From Macrostomum hystrix (lineage: Eukaryota > Platyhelminthes > Macrostomidae), in contig CATNEN010000011.1 in NCBI GenBank assembly GCA_950097015.1, positions 3,810,501 through 3,874,500 on the forward strand: a stretch of 64,000 nucleotides of DNA. Direction: 5' to 3'. Numbering within the stretch: position 1 is the first letter of the stretch; each line of letters begins with the position of its first letter. Under the pieces are notes generated by a model that was not told the DNA's origin, did no database searches, and was given only the letters and a program-made list of their open reading frames with translations. A program made the translations under genes and the position numbers. Positions 29,960-44,171 of the stretch are shown one piece after another.

Positions 29960-31248
29960 TTAAGTCGGCTGTGACCCTGTCTGCGACAGGTGCCTAATAA
30001 CGTCAACCCAGTCGTGACCGCGCGGGAATTCGCCTTTGTTATCCAATCTGTCGTACAATTTCCGCTTCTGAGCCTTGGTGAGCTGCTCCTGTTTGGTTGT
30101 CGCCTGCTTGCCTGTAACAGTAGCAGCAACAGCAGAAGCAGCAGACTCTGCTGGGCCGGCAGAAGACGAATTCTGAACCAGCGCACTCTGGGGCGGCTGA
30201 AATGCGGCCGTCAATTCGGCCAGGTTATCCTTGACGTGCTGGAACAGGGTGAAAGTCATCGGTTCGCCTAGCCAATTGGAGGCTTCCTTAGCGACGGCTG
30301 TTGCTAAGGCGGTTTTATCGGCTGAGGAAATGTGACGATTGTAGAAAGCGTCCAGAATAATGATTGGAGCCTCAGTAGGATAATTTGCGGGCCACCGAAT
30401 GTCGATCATAAACGATTTGGATTGATCTTCGTTTTCGAACTGCAGGATTTAAAAAGTTAATATTCTCATATTGTATTTTTATGATGCTTTAGCAAGAAGT
30501 CACTCAACAAGTTTAACTTTATTGGCTCGAGTACATAATATTTCAAATCAGTTTTTATTACGGTTTTGTGTAGCGAAATCATAAATATTCAACTAAAAAA
30601 TGAAACGAGGTATGAAAAATTGACTGGGGTGGGTGTCGCAAAACAGAGTGAGGTGGGTGTCGAAGAGTGGGGCGAGGTGGGTGTCGAAGATTTGAGTGAG
30701 GCGGGTGTCGAAGAGTAGAGTGAGGCGGGTGTCGAAGAGTAGAGTGAGGCGGGTGTCGAAGAGTAAAGTGAGGCGGGTGTCGAAGATTTGAGTGAGGCGG
30801 GTGTCGAAGAGTAGAGTGAGGCGGGTGTCGAAGAGTAGAGTGAGGTGGGTGTCGAAGAGTGGGGCGAGGTGGGTGTCGAAGAGTGGAGTGAGGCGGGTGT
30901 CGAGAGAGTACAAAGACCTGATCGTCATATTATTTCGCGTAAGTGTTAAACACAACAATCTACCAGAATTAAAGTGTTCTGAACTGTAGTGTTTATTAAT
31001 GATTTCATAACTAGATAGATTCAGGAATCAATCCAAGAGTCAAGGAATTAAGCAACCAACCTTATACTGATAGTGATTGTCAGCTACAACCGTGAAACAG
31101 TCGTCGCCATCGTAGATGCTCAGCAGAACGTCCTTCTCTTCCTAGAATTACAAACAAACACTTGGCGAATAAGGAATAAAAGTCAAAACTGTATTAACAA
31201 ATGTACAAACTCACATACCTGCTGTTCCGCTGTTAATTGTACTTCCAT
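29960..31248 (-). CDS. RWDD4: RWD domain-containing protein 4
   Basis: Three exons, all phase 0: 31248-31219 (MEVQLTAEQQ), 31141-31061 and 30439-29960, encoding 196 residues, close to vertebrate RWDD4. The RWD fold runs from about residue 5 to 110: EEKDVLLSIYDGDDCF, then the hallmark RWPANYPTEAPII, then SSADK and a C-terminal helix. The tail has the strongly family-specific stretch QLTKAQKRKLYDR...GEFPRGHDWVDV. RWD domains are protein-interaction folds related to the UBC fold of E2 enzymes but without the catalytic Cys; the cellular role of RWDD4 is poorly known. Intron 2 holds a 24-bp minisatellite. The same strand carries LZIC about 1.2 kb upstream. Confidence 0.93.
30635..30905. repeat. 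24-bp minisatellite in RWDD4 intron 2
   Basis: About 11 units of GAGGCGGGTGTCGAAGAGTAGAGT-type sequence, the reverse complement of the array at 9473-9950. It fills the middle of intron 2. Confidence 0.88.
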
Positions 31249-31254
31249 TAAGAT

Positions 31255-32035
31255 ATTGTAATTCTTGATTTATAGTTAGCCTAAATCGAAGATCAAGTCT
31301 GCAAAGAGATAAAAAAGGTATTCAAAAAACATTTACCTTACAAAACCTAATGCACTACTAAAAGTAGATTAAATTTTTCCAAAAACTTGATTTGATTTTT
31401 TGTCATTTATTTGTACAATTTTACAATTTAGATTTTTACAAATAAAATTAAGCGGAAGTCAAGCAAACGAGTTAGTATTTGGGTCGAAATTAGGCGGAAC
31501 ACTAAATTTTCGAATTTCTTTTATTTGGCAATCATTTCTGGCTTCTACGTGAAGGTTTTTTTGTACAAAAAAGGTTATTTAGTAGGTTTAATTTTTATTG
31601 ACATTTGCTTCTAGATATATAAATATCAACATGTAATCTATTTAAATCTATGAACAATTGAAATGAAAAGGCACATGCTATTTATTAGACCAATAGAAAT
31701 TGAACTTTATAAGGATCGAATTTTGCAACTTTTTTTCACAGGAAAAATCAATTTGTGTAATCAAACATAGACTAAGTTGCGTGATATTGATTTAGGAAAG
31801 AGGAAAATTATTCAATATAATAATACGGCTCGTACGTATTAGCAAATTTAAATGACTGAAACAAGAAAATCAAGAATTAAGAGAAGTCAATTTGTTTCAA
31901 GTAAGAAGCAATGTAGTTTTCTACAACCGGAATCGACCACAACAAAAGTGTGAATCGGCAACATCAGCCAAAACAATATTTATTTCACTACGAAACAAAA
32001 GTGCACTTTACATAGTCAGTAGGTGGTGCGAACCA
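31255..32035. other. AT-rich spacer
   Basis: Intergenic between RWDD4 and LZIC; probably includes the RWDD4 promoter. No ORF or repeat I can support. Confidence 0.4.
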
Positions 32036-32039
32036 CCCC

Positions 32040-32275
32040 TCACTCTATTTTGACCACCTAAATTATCTCACTCTGCGACACCCACCTCACTCCGTTTTGC
32101 GACACCCACCTCACCCCTTTCCGCGACACCCACCTCACTCCATTTTGACCACCTAAATTATCTCACTCTTCGACACCCACCTTAATCTATTATGCGACAC
32201 CCACCTCACTCCATGCCACAACACCCACATCACCCCTTTCCGCGACACCCACCTCACTCCATTCTGGGACAGCCA
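32040..32275. repeat. Degenerate 24-bp minisatellite (same family)
   Basis: Units such as GCGACACCCACCTCACTCC and GACCACCTAAATTATCTCAC alternate. It is related to the arrays at 9473 and 30635 and lies just past the 3' end of LZIC. Confidence 0.8.
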
Positions 32276-32429
32276 AGTTTTTTAGTGTCTAAAAAGGAGA
32301 TGAAAAAGTAAAAAAACATTTTTCAGAGGCTGTAAAATACTGATACGTCGTAAGAAGCAAAAATTAAACAAGTAAAAAACCAGTCTTCTAATATACTTAG
32401 TGTGCTAGTAAATAAACTAACAATTCGCT

Positions 32430-34498
<2,069 letters not shown>

Positions 34499-34499
34499 T

Positions 34500-35780
34500 A
34501 TACTTTTTTGCAGCACTCTTTAAGCTTACAGAACTCTGTAATTAGTGTGCAAAAACTCTTTTAAAACAGAATTCATTGTCTTCTAATTTTATTACTATCT
34601 AAATCTTAATTGCCTGATTTAAAATATGTGCTAATTTTCATAATAAATTGAAATAAAATGGAAAAACTATTTAAAAAACTGTAATATATATTATTTTAAT
34701 TGGTAAATTGTCTGGCAACTGTGTACTTGTTTAAATAAACAATTAGCTAATGTAACACTTAAGGACTCGAAAACTCAAATAACTTAATAAGTGTAAGACG
34801 AAGAGTAAGGTTGGATTTGTGTAGCGGCAATGGTCTAACAGTCTAGATATTTATTAAGATGTCGGTCATAACCTGCGAATTAATTTAGATTGCCTTGTCT
34901 TAGTAGAAAAGTCTTAAATAAGCTCTAGCCCCCCATATATGCGTCCAACACCACTGGTAACCGGCTAGGCCAAGGCATGAAATATGCAGTGAATCAGTTT
35001 TTAAATACGGTGCGCATGGAATATAGTATGCGACAATCGAACTTTCTATACTTGCATAAATAATGAATAATTATGTACTGTTATAGATTTAATATATATA
35101 AATAGGAGACATTACACATAGACAAAATTCACTAAGAGTACAAAAATGCAATTCACACAGAAACTAAAAATTCCTAGACAAATAACGACAAACTACAATT
35201 ACAAAATAAATGACATCGTCACACTAACAACCAATGACAAAACGAATTCCGCATAAATTGTAAACATAGATTGAGACAAATTGTTTCAGAAAAACAATTG
35301 CGAAAAACTCTTTTGGAAAAAACTACATAAAATGCAAACAAAAAACAAAGACTAATAATCGACCACATCAAAGAAGTCAATAGGCAAAGGTCTAATTACT
35401 TTTTCTTATTAATTGAACCGAAATAAGAACAGATACACTTATTTGTAACTTACACTTGCTAAACCTTCATTTATTGTATATAACTAACTGAAAATAATAA
35501 TCATATTCATTCATAATATTTCTGTTCATAATTTCTTAACACAAGTTATGTTAAACTAGGTTGAAGCAGAATATTGTTTTAGGACTTGAAGAAAGTTAAA
35601 GAACTTTTTTAGTAAACAGAATTACTAGGAGTGGTAAACAAAAAAAGGATTAGAATGAAAAGAAAACATGTTAAAAGATTTGGACTAAAGCTTTATATAA
35701 GCTTTATATATTGTGCATGTCAGTGGTGACATGCACAATACTGTCACCACTGTTTAATGAGATTACAATCAGTTTTATAT
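34500..35780. other. AT-rich intergenic with a small perfect hairpin
   Basis: No gene. At 35710-35739 a perfect 13-bp inverted repeat (ATTGTGCATGTCA, spacer GTGG, inverse) is present. The rest is AT-rich. Confidence 0.45.
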
Positions 35781-35784
35781 TGCA

Positions 35785-36020
35785 CCAACCTCACTCCTCT
35801 CTACACCAAACTCACTCCTCTCAACACCAACTTCACTCCTCTCTGCACCAACCAGGTCCAACCTCACCACTTTCTGCACCAGCCTCAACCCTCTCTAGAC
35901 CAAACTCACTCCTCTCAACACCAACTTCACTCCTCTCTGCACCAACCTCAACCCTCTCTACAACAACCTCACTCCATACAAACCTCACTCTATACAAACC
36001 CTACTCCACTGAAAAACAGC
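35785..36020. repeat. Degenerate minisatellite (CTCCTCTC-ACACCAACCTCACT type)
   Basis: About ten imperfect units of 22-26 bp. Composition is like the 24-bp CACCTCACTC family but without the CGACACC core. Probably within or next to an intron of the AIG1-like gene. Confidence 0.75.
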
Positions 36021-36051
36021 CTCAATCCATTCAACATGAAACAAATTATAC

Positions 36052-36860
36052 TTTCTCTTGATGTCTCCCTGGGCGGAAATGCAGCTGCACAAGATATAGA
36101 CAATGGCTAGGCCAACAGACAGTGATAGAATACTTGACAGGTTAGGTGAATATTCACACGGTGTCAGGCTATAGTTGATAAAGGAAGTTAGAAATGCAGA
36201 TGATTAGTAGACCTTTGTGAGAAGTGAAATTTATATGCAGGTAAGTCACTGGCTCCTTTAAATACCATCTTTGTGAATATATATTAGGCCCTATGTCCTA
36301 ATCTTTCTACCAGATACGTTGATGTCCACCACAAAATTGTTTGTACATACACATCAAAATTAATTAAGAAGCAAATACCAATATCTATCAGAACTTCAGA
36401 TAATACACTAGGCCTAGCTAATTTATATAAGCCCTGCAAAATAATTCAAGAAAAAGAGCATCCTGCACCTAAGATATGCCTCTATAGCAGATTAATTTGA
36501 ATCATGTCAACTTACTGGGCACAATGGCAGTGTGCAGAGCATGAATAAACCAATGCAGTATGATATTATCTAATACAGCTGGATAGACCATCTCTCTATA
36601 AATGGCAAATAGAACCCAGAAAAGAGAAAAAGCCAACTGAAAAAATAGAACACTTGTAGGCATATATCGTTTTTTGACTTTTTTATTAATAATAACAGCT
36701 TTTCATTTAAGACTGGATATTTTCTGTTAGCTAATAGACTTACCAATGACATGGTAGCACTAGTACCAGCCAAAATCCCATTAATGCAGTGCAGCTGTTT
36801 TGAATTCGCCTGTGTTAGGTGGCCTAGCAGACTGAACACTAGACAAAATGTGAGAAACAC
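36052..36860 (-). CDS. AIG1/ADTRP-like membrane hydrolase, partial
   Basis: Two exons are clear: 36860-36744 (VFLTFCLVFSLLGHLTQANS...) and 36636-36516 (LAFSLFWVLFAIYREMVYPA, then VLDN..HWF.HALHTAIVP). The REMVYP and HALHT blocks are hallmarks of androgen-induced gene 1 and ADTRP, multi-pass endoplasmic-reticulum/plasma-membrane threonine hydrolases of fatty-acid esters. The family Thr is present in FLTF and the His in HALHT. A third probable exon, 36168-36052 (EYSPNLSSILSLSVGL...), fits the next membrane helix, but its phase needs one more exon that I could not place. The first exon and the end of the gene are also not found. The family call is good; the gene model is incomplete. Confidence 0.65.
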
Positions 36861-36869
36861 CTTTGAAAA

Positions 36870-38300
36870 ACAAAAACAACAAAAAAATGAGAATCAAGAA
36901 AAATAAAAATGTCAAAAATGAAAAAATGTAATTATTATTAGCTTAGGCCTAGTATTGAAAACTTTTTATTTAATAATGCAAATATAAATAAATGCATTGG
37001 CCCTTGCTTGGTGCAAATCTAATTTTTATATGTATTGGAATATATGCATAGCTTGTAAAATAAAATAAATAAAAGATAGGGGCCTAGGCCTAGTTATGCT
37101 TGAAAAAAAATAAAAAGTTAAAAGCAGGAATATAATTTTTTTATCTATAAGTTATATCTAAAATTCTAATATAAATAGATTAATCAAACCCTGAAATAAA
37201 ACCCCAATTGACAGGCCCCTGGCCTAAAGCTTATTTTCTTAAATTAGTGCGGCATCTGTATTTCCGTGAAATATTACTAACAAAACAAAACCAGTAAAAC
37301 AAGATATGAAATTACTCAAAAGATAAACATATTGATAAACGAAATGCACATTCAAGAGTTATAAAACATTAAAAAGTAAATGCCAGCGAGCTGACACAAG
37401 TGAAAATGGGAGAAATTGCGTTTTGGTAACTAACGTGCAGCTGTCCAGATTGACCCCTTCACAGCATCATCCATAAGCAAACGATTTTTGTACATCTACA
37501 CCTTGCTGTAACCAAAGATGATTCGAACTAACTCTTGGATAAATGCAACACAACTTATTGTTCCTTTTTACGATTCACGGGATGAAGCTTAACGTAAGTG
37601 AATTTATTATGTAAATATATATATCTATGTCAAAAATAGAACCCGTAATTTTGACGATAAGGATGTCTGCACATATTATATCTATAAAGCACGATTTTAT
37701 AAAGTAAAGAACACGCCAGATACGACAGTACATGTACATGCATTATGATATGCACACCGCAGCAACACACTAGATGTATACGTGCCTATATAACGCCGTT
37801 GAAAATATCAGAGTGCGAAACTTATTGACATGATATTACTGGTATCAAGGACTACTAGTAGTTAGCTATTTATATCCTTTGACTGGAATATGCAGAAGCA
37901 CGTAAAAGGTTGACGAAAAAAAGTAAGCAGGTCCATGCTAAGTGCGAGGCAACAAATGTGCATCGTGTATACTGATGAGGCTACTTATGGCAGACAAAAG
38001 TCTCTAAATCAAAACCCATTTATTCTTTATTAAAGCATATAGCTTTAGCATTTTGGATCTTTAAAAAGCAGTTTCTATTTAAAACGTGACTAAGATAGGA
38101 ATCAACACCAAAATAGATCAGAAATGGATCGGAATATAAAAGAATATCTTATCGACACATAACATATGAAAGAAAAGAAATGGTAATTAATGTGCTTTGT
38201 TAAGCTTTGAATATGATAGTCACTGGTTCATGGAACAATTATAATTACAAGCTTGCGCGAGCTCGTGTGCACAAAAAGCGACAATAAAATGATTTACTAG
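36870..38300. other. AT-rich spacer, probably the 5' part of the AIG1-like gene and the ADHFE1 3' flank
   Basis: No exon confirmed. A short ATG frame on the minus strand at 37474 does not match the required phase. Otherwise very AT-rich, with several short A/T tracts. Confidence 0.4.
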
Positions 38301-38307
38301 CCTACTG

Positions 38308-40737
38308 TTAGTAGACGCTCATGGACGCCTGATAGATGCCGGCGATGTCGTCGCGCGTCTGCGGACAGGGCGCAATATTGCGCAGTCGATGCTGCGGCAG
38401 GACGCCTTCGACCAGAGAGTCGACGTGGGACGCATCGAAGCCGAGAGCGCGCAGACCGTCGGGTACGTCCAGGTCGTTCATCAGTTGGCGAACTTGATCA
38501 GCGAGAACCTGGCATTGCAGTGCGTGAGTTTGAGTGTACGGGGCGATTAGAGATTTTAATGACATCGCCAATCTCACCTTCCCAGCGTCGTCCTTTCGTT
38601 TCCTAGAAACGTCGGCTCCCAAAAGTCGCGCAGCTTCCAGATGACGCTCCGGCGAAGCTGCGCTAGTGAATTCGAACACTCGGGGGGCGGTCACAACCAC
38701 GGACAGGCCGTGCGGAATCAGCGCGTGACCTTCGGGATAGCCAGCAGAGCGATAGCCACCGCTGTTAGCCGAGACACTGGCTGCCAGACCGGAGATCGGG
38801 TAGGACAGGCCGTGGCACAGGTGGACTCCGGCATTGCCGAAGCCGACACCGGCCATACAGGCGGCTAGGTGCATTGCGGAGCGCGCCTCCGTGTCGTCCG
38901 GGTTCCTGACCGCGCGCCGGAAGTAGCGCGACACGGCGTCTAAGGCCCAGCGGCACCAGACGTCGCTAATTGGATTCGAGCCCTGACGGTCAATGATTTA
39001 AAATGTTTCCCTATACGGTTGATACCGCACCGAGCGATATGTAACAAAAAACACTAGAAGCTAACGAAGGAAAAAATCTAAAAGAAAGATTATTGAAACA
39101 AAATTACTTGAAAATGTTAGAAAATTGGTAAATTTAAGAGCCACTGAATCTAAAATTCTTCTGTTCTTTTGCGTTCTACTGACAGTAAAGTAGTATGAAA
39201 ATTGTGTTAGTTTAGTGATATGAGCTAGCAAACTTAAACCCCTCTGGCTATTTTGGGGCACAACAGAAATGAATAGATTTAGATTATGCAAAGCTAACAA
39301 CGGTCTCACCTGATAGGCCGGTCTCATTTTAGGATCCAGGGGTCGGGGCACTCTCTGGTGATAGGGCAAAGCAGTGAATGACTCGAGAGCGTGGCAGACA
39401 ACATCGAAGCCGCTGTAGGCGGCCACCCTATTGGGCATGGTAGCCGTGTGATCCGGATCGATTAGGCCCAGAGTTGGTCTCAGAGCTCGATTGGCGATGC
39501 CAGTCTTGGCGTGCATGGACTCGAGATCGAACACGGCCACGCCAGTAGTTTCACTGCCAGTACCGGCGGTTGTTGGCACAGCTATTAGCGGCTTCAGCTG
39601 ATGCGTGACAGGCAGACCGCGACCAATCGGAGCGTTGACATAGTCTAGGAAGTCGGCGGACGGATTCGTGACGTAAAGATTGGCAGCTTTGGCGGTGTCC
39701 ATAACACTGCCGCCGCCAACTGCCACAAAGGCGTCATAGTTGGCTTTGCCTGCAGCCTCAATGGCGGCTTTGAATGAGGAATCGGTCGGTTCAACGCGAA
39801 CATCCGGGTAGACATCGAAAGGAATGCGGCTGGCTGTTAGACTGTTCGCTACCTGGCGAGTAAATACAGTCACGCTTAATTTAACCATTTGCTTAGTGCT
39901 TGGCTACGAGCAATCTTCTTGAACTTTTAAGCATTCTCTAAAAGGATTAGAACAGTGTCTAACAGCATTCGAACAGTGTCTAACAAGATTAGAACAGTGT
40001 CTAACAGGATTCGAACAGTGTCTAACAGCATTCGAACAGTGTCTAACAGGATTCGAACAGTGTCTAACAGGATTCGAACAGTGTTTAACAAGATTCGAAC
40101 AGTGTCTAACAGGATTCGAACAGTGTCTAACAGGATTCGAACAGTGTCTAAAAGGATTCGAACAGTGTCTAACAGGATTCGAACAGTGTCTAACAGGATT
40201 CGAACAGTGTTTAACAGGATTCGAACAGTGTCTAACAGGATTCGAACAGTGCCTAATAGGATTCGAACAGTGTTTAACAGGATTCGAACAGTGTCTAACT
40301 GGTTAAGTGTTTATCAATCAGATAGGATTCAAAAAGTTCCTAACAGTTATGAGGCATCGTCAAGAATTCTGCTACTTTTTGTCCTATCGGACTATCGGAG
40401 ATAGGAATTCTTTCTAACAGGTAATCGTGCATAGACAAACGCTGCACACCTTCTTAAACGGCGGCAGTTTGGCCAACTGATTGTCGGTGAATACCAGAAC
40501 CCGACTGACGCCCAGGTTGACAGCATCCTGGCCAATCTCTCTGGTAACTCCAGGACCATATCGTACAGTAGAGACGGCCATCTCAAAGGCGTACTCAGTC
40601 TCCTGGAGAGCCTGATGACATTGTCTGTGATGCAGCCCTGAGCCGCAGGCGCTGTGGGCCGGACAACGGGTGCCGGAACCCAGTTCAAGAACCTCGCGCA
40701 TTGCGGCCAGTACGCGGCCTCGCAACTGTTGAGCCAT
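38308..40737 (-). CDS. ADHFE1: Hydroxyacid-oxoacid transhydrogenase (iron-type alcohol dehydrogenase)
   Basis: Four exons, all phase 0: 40737-40450, 39852-39310, 38982-38578 and 38508-38308, giving 478 residues (human about 467). In the known family this mitochondrial enzyme oxidises 4-hydroxybutyrate to succinic semialdehyde while reducing 2-oxoglutarate to 2-hydroxyglutarate. Visible motifs are GGGSVMDT (about 142-149) and GTGSETTG (about 193-200) for nucleotide binding, CHALES (about 240) and later HLCHGLSYPISGL and PHGLSVV, which carry the metal-binding histidines. The C-terminal APCPQTRDDIAGIYQASM is typical. The N-terminus is Arg-rich with few acids, compatible with mitochondrial import. 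Intron 1 contains a 21-bp minisatellite. The neighbour upstream on the same strand is a 4-hydroxybutyrate-type CoA-transferase. Confidence 0.95.
39945..40310. repeat. 21-bp minisatellite in ADHFE1 intron 1
   Basis: About 17 units of CAGTGTCTAACAGGATTCGA plus one base. 21 is a multiple of 3, so a 149-residue repetitive ORF results; it is not a gene. Confidence 0.92.
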
Positions 40738-40744
40738 TTTATTT

Positions 40745-41100
40745 AGTAAACTAAAAAACTGTATAGCCTACTTGTCAGTGACTTAGTCAGTAGTGCAGAT
40801 GGGAATATTTCTTTTTAAAACTGGAAAACAAATTCAAACGTCACTGCTTTGGAATCGTCTACATATTTATTGGAATTTTTTCCTAAAAAGGAAAGAAAGG
40901 CATTAAGATAATTAGACGGAATGGATGAAAGCCAGACAAAGGGATAACAAATTAACTTAGCATGAGAGGACGGCTGTCAAACTGAGGCGTATAGCATTTA
41001 AAATTAGGGGACTACAATAAACTAAATGATAACTAATAAATTGAGGTGAAATCAAACATAGAGGATAATTATCAACTTGAAGAGATAACAATGAAACTTG
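40745..41100. other. ADHFE1 5' flank
   Basis: Probable promoter region of ADHFE1 (minus strand). No TATA box I would defend. AT-rich. Confidence 0.4.
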
Positions 41101-41104
41101 ATCA

Positions 41105-42040
41105 AAGATAAAGCTGAGGGGATAACTGTTAAACTGAGGGAATAACTGTTTAACTGATGGGATAACTGTTAAACTGAGGGGATAACTGTTTAACTGAGGG
41201 GATAACTGTTAAACTGAGGGGATAACTGTTAAACTGATGGGATAACTGTTAAACTGATGGGATAACTGTTAAACTGATGGGATAACTGTTAAACTGATGG
41301 GATAACTGTTGCCTCAATGGTTAAGGCAACTGTTAAACTGATGGGATAACTGTTTAACTGATGGGATAACTGTTAAACTGAGGGGATAACTGTTTAACTG
41401 ATGGGATAACTGTTTAACTGAGGGGATAACTGTTAAACTGAGGGAATAACTGTTGAACTGATGGGATAGCTGTTTAACTGAGGGGATAACTGTTTAACTG
41501 ATGGGATAACTGTTTAACTGAGGGGATAACTGTTTAACTGAGGGGATAACTGTTAAACTGATGGGATAACTGTTAAACTGAGGGAATAACTGTTGAACTG
41601 AGGGGATAACTGTTTAACTGAGGGGATAACTGTTAAACTGAGGGGATAACTGTTTAACTGAGGGGATAACTGTTAAACTGAGGGGATAACTGTTAAACTG
41701 ATGGATAACTGTTAAACTGATGGATAACTGTTAAACTGATGGGATAACTGTTAAACTGATGGGATAACTGTTGCCTCAATGGTTAAGGCAACTGTTAAAC
41801 TGATGGGATAACTGTTTAACTGATGGGATAACTGTTAAACTGAGGGGATAACTGTTTAACTGATGGGATAACTGTTTAACTGAGGGGATAACTGTTAAAC
41901 TGAGGGAATAACTGTTGAACTGATGGGATAACTGTTTAACTGAGGGGATAACTGTTTAACTGATGGGATAACTGTTTAACTGAGGGAATAACTGTTTAAC
42001 TGAGGGGATAACTGTTGAACTGAGGGGATAACTGCTTAAC
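41105..42040. repeat. 20-bp minisatellite with higher-order duplication
   Basis: About 46 units of GGGATAACTGTTAAACTGAT-type sequence. A unique insert GCCTCAATGGTTAAGGCA occurs twice, near 41312 and 41772, about 460 bp apart with similar unit order around both. A large block of the array has therefore been duplicated. Confidence 0.92.
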
Positions 42041-42044
42041 TGAT

Positions 42045-43030
42045 GGTATCTATAGCAATCAAACAGAGTGGACATATCAAGCAAAACCGTATTTCTTAAA
42101 AGGTTGACAAACTTTAAGTAAAGAATCACCCTTCAGTTAAACTTGTCTCAGTCATAGCTAACTGGAAGTGTTCATAAAATGAATCTTACGAATATAATTA
42201 GCTTCGCTACCTAGACCATTCATATATCATTGTACTCGTATAGCTTCTAAATAGTTGATCAAGAAAATCTTAAGCTCAATTCTAGCTATCTAGTTGGATA
42301 TCTAAACTGCCTTGCTCGACTAAATGATTGCGATAAGAAATCTAAAAGAAACCAGTTCATAGGGACCAGTTTAATACTGTATCTGGTCTACCTGTGCTTG
42401 CCATTTTCTATAGTCGATGAAACTCTTTAAGAAAAATTTAAACGAAAAGAAATTGAAACACCGAGAGCTATCGAATCATAGCAAAATTTTATTGTGACGA
42501 AAACTATATGAAAAAACAAACTCTAATTAATAACGTGAGCACAATTTTTCAATGCTTTATATTTTTTCCTCCGGCTAATAAAAACGCAGAGCTGAGCATA
42601 ATGCTGCTTTATAATGAGAAATCAATTGAACAAACATTATGCTCAGAATTTAATGAGCAGGTTTGTTATATATATATATATATATATAGGTTAAAAATAA
42701 GAGTCGATTACCAATAACAAACAGTCCTTCATCAAAGTGTAAAACTGTACCATATCGTATGGCGTAGAGAGAAAAAAAGCGGTGCATTGTATTGTAAATA
42801 AAACTAGAAACACGAGTGAGGCCATGGGTGTGCAAGAATGAGAACAATAAATGTATTAGGGTCACACTAATGCGGGGTTAGTAGGGATTAGAAGAAAATG
42901 TATTTCCCAGTCTACAAGGTTCTGAAGCGAAAGACAACAGCAAAAAACACGATTCAGAAAATGTGTAAATTCGTTTAAAAAGCTACAGTTTTAGAATTCT
43001 GTCTTGAATACTCACGAAAAGGCTGGTGCT
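42045..43030. other. AT-rich spacer with a (TA) microsatellite
   Basis: No gene. A TA run lies at about 42667-42689. Confidence 0.45.
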
Positions 43031-43034
43031 TCAT

Positions 43035-43700
43035 CTGGGAGACTTAGCTACTCAATCTGAGAATCTGGGAGACTTGGCTACTCAATCTGAGGATCTGGGA
43101 GACTTGGCTACTCAATCTGAGGATCTGGGAGACTTGGCTACTCAATCTGAGAATCTGGGAGACTTGGCTACTCAATCTGAGGATCTGGGAGACTTGGCTA
43201 CTCAATCTGAGGATCTGGGAGACTTGGCTACTCAATCTGAGGATTTGGGAGACTTGGCTACTCAATCTGAGGATCTGGGAGACTTGGCTACTCAATCTGA
43301 GGATCTGGGAGACTTGGCTACTCAACCTGAGGATCTGGGAGACTTGGCTACTCAATCTGAGGATCTGGGAGACTTGGCTACTCAATCTGAGGATCTGGGA
43401 GACTTGGCTACTCAATCTGAGAATCTGGGAGACTTGGCTACTCAATCTGAGGATCTGGGAGACTTGGCTACTCAATCTGAGGATTTGGGAGACTTGGCTA
43501 CTCAATCTGAGGATCTGGGAGACTTGGCTACTCAATCTGAGGATCTGGGAGACTTGGCTACTCAATCTGAGGATCTGGGAGACTTGGCTACTCAATCTGA
43601 GGATCTGGGAGACTTGGCTACTCAATCTGAGGATCTGGGAGACTTGGCTACTCAATCTGAGGATCTGGGAGACTTGGCTACTCAATCTGAGGATTTGGGA
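43035..43700. repeat. 30-bp minisatellite, very uniform
   Basis: About 22 nearly identical units of GGATCTGGGAGACTTGGCTA plus CTCAATCTGA. It is open on both strands (251 and 213 residues). High identity means recent expansion. Confidence 0.93.
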
Positions 43701-43704
43701 ACTT

Positions 43705-44165
43705 CGATTTTTTTAAAAGGAGGAGCTGGGAAGACAGTTTCTATATTGAAGATTTCCAAGACATTCATTAAACCTGGATAAATAAAGGCTCTAAAAAACT
43801 ATTTAGTGCTCAAACAAGTCTAGGAGTATTAAAACTAAAAAAGCTTGTACATCGATCTTTTTAACAAGATCACAAAAAAATTTTAACGATCCAAAAATGC
43901 GAGTCCACAACACGTAATTTTTTGCACACAAAACATCAAGCAATTTTAGAATTTTTCGAAGAGGACATTAAAAATCTGAATGTCGTTTCCACTGGAAAAT
44001 TTTAAGATACATCGACTCTTAGTGTGTGTGTACTCTGTACGTAGTTTCGGTATAAAAAACACGATGTGTTGGACTAGGCTAAAAATAACGCTCAGATTGA
44101 GATTCTCACTACTGAAGCAAACACACCCAGTTTGACTCTTAGAGAAAGAAGCCGTTTCTCAGCCG
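43705..44165. other. 3' flank of the CoA-transferase gene
   Basis: No gene seen. AT-rich. Confidence 0.4.
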
Positions 44166-44171
44166 CAGACT

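Noticed and set aside
37434-37474. First exon of the AIG1-like gene (M-D-D-A-V...)
   Set aside because: Its donor leaves phase 1, while the next accepted exon starts in phase 0.
39955-40404. SNRIRTV-type repeat ORF
   Set aside because: 21-bp array in ADHFE1 intron 1, on the strand opposite to the gene.
43026-43781. 251-residue repeat protein (GDLATQSEDL)
   Set aside because: The 30-bp tandem array is open on both strands, with no flanking coding signal.
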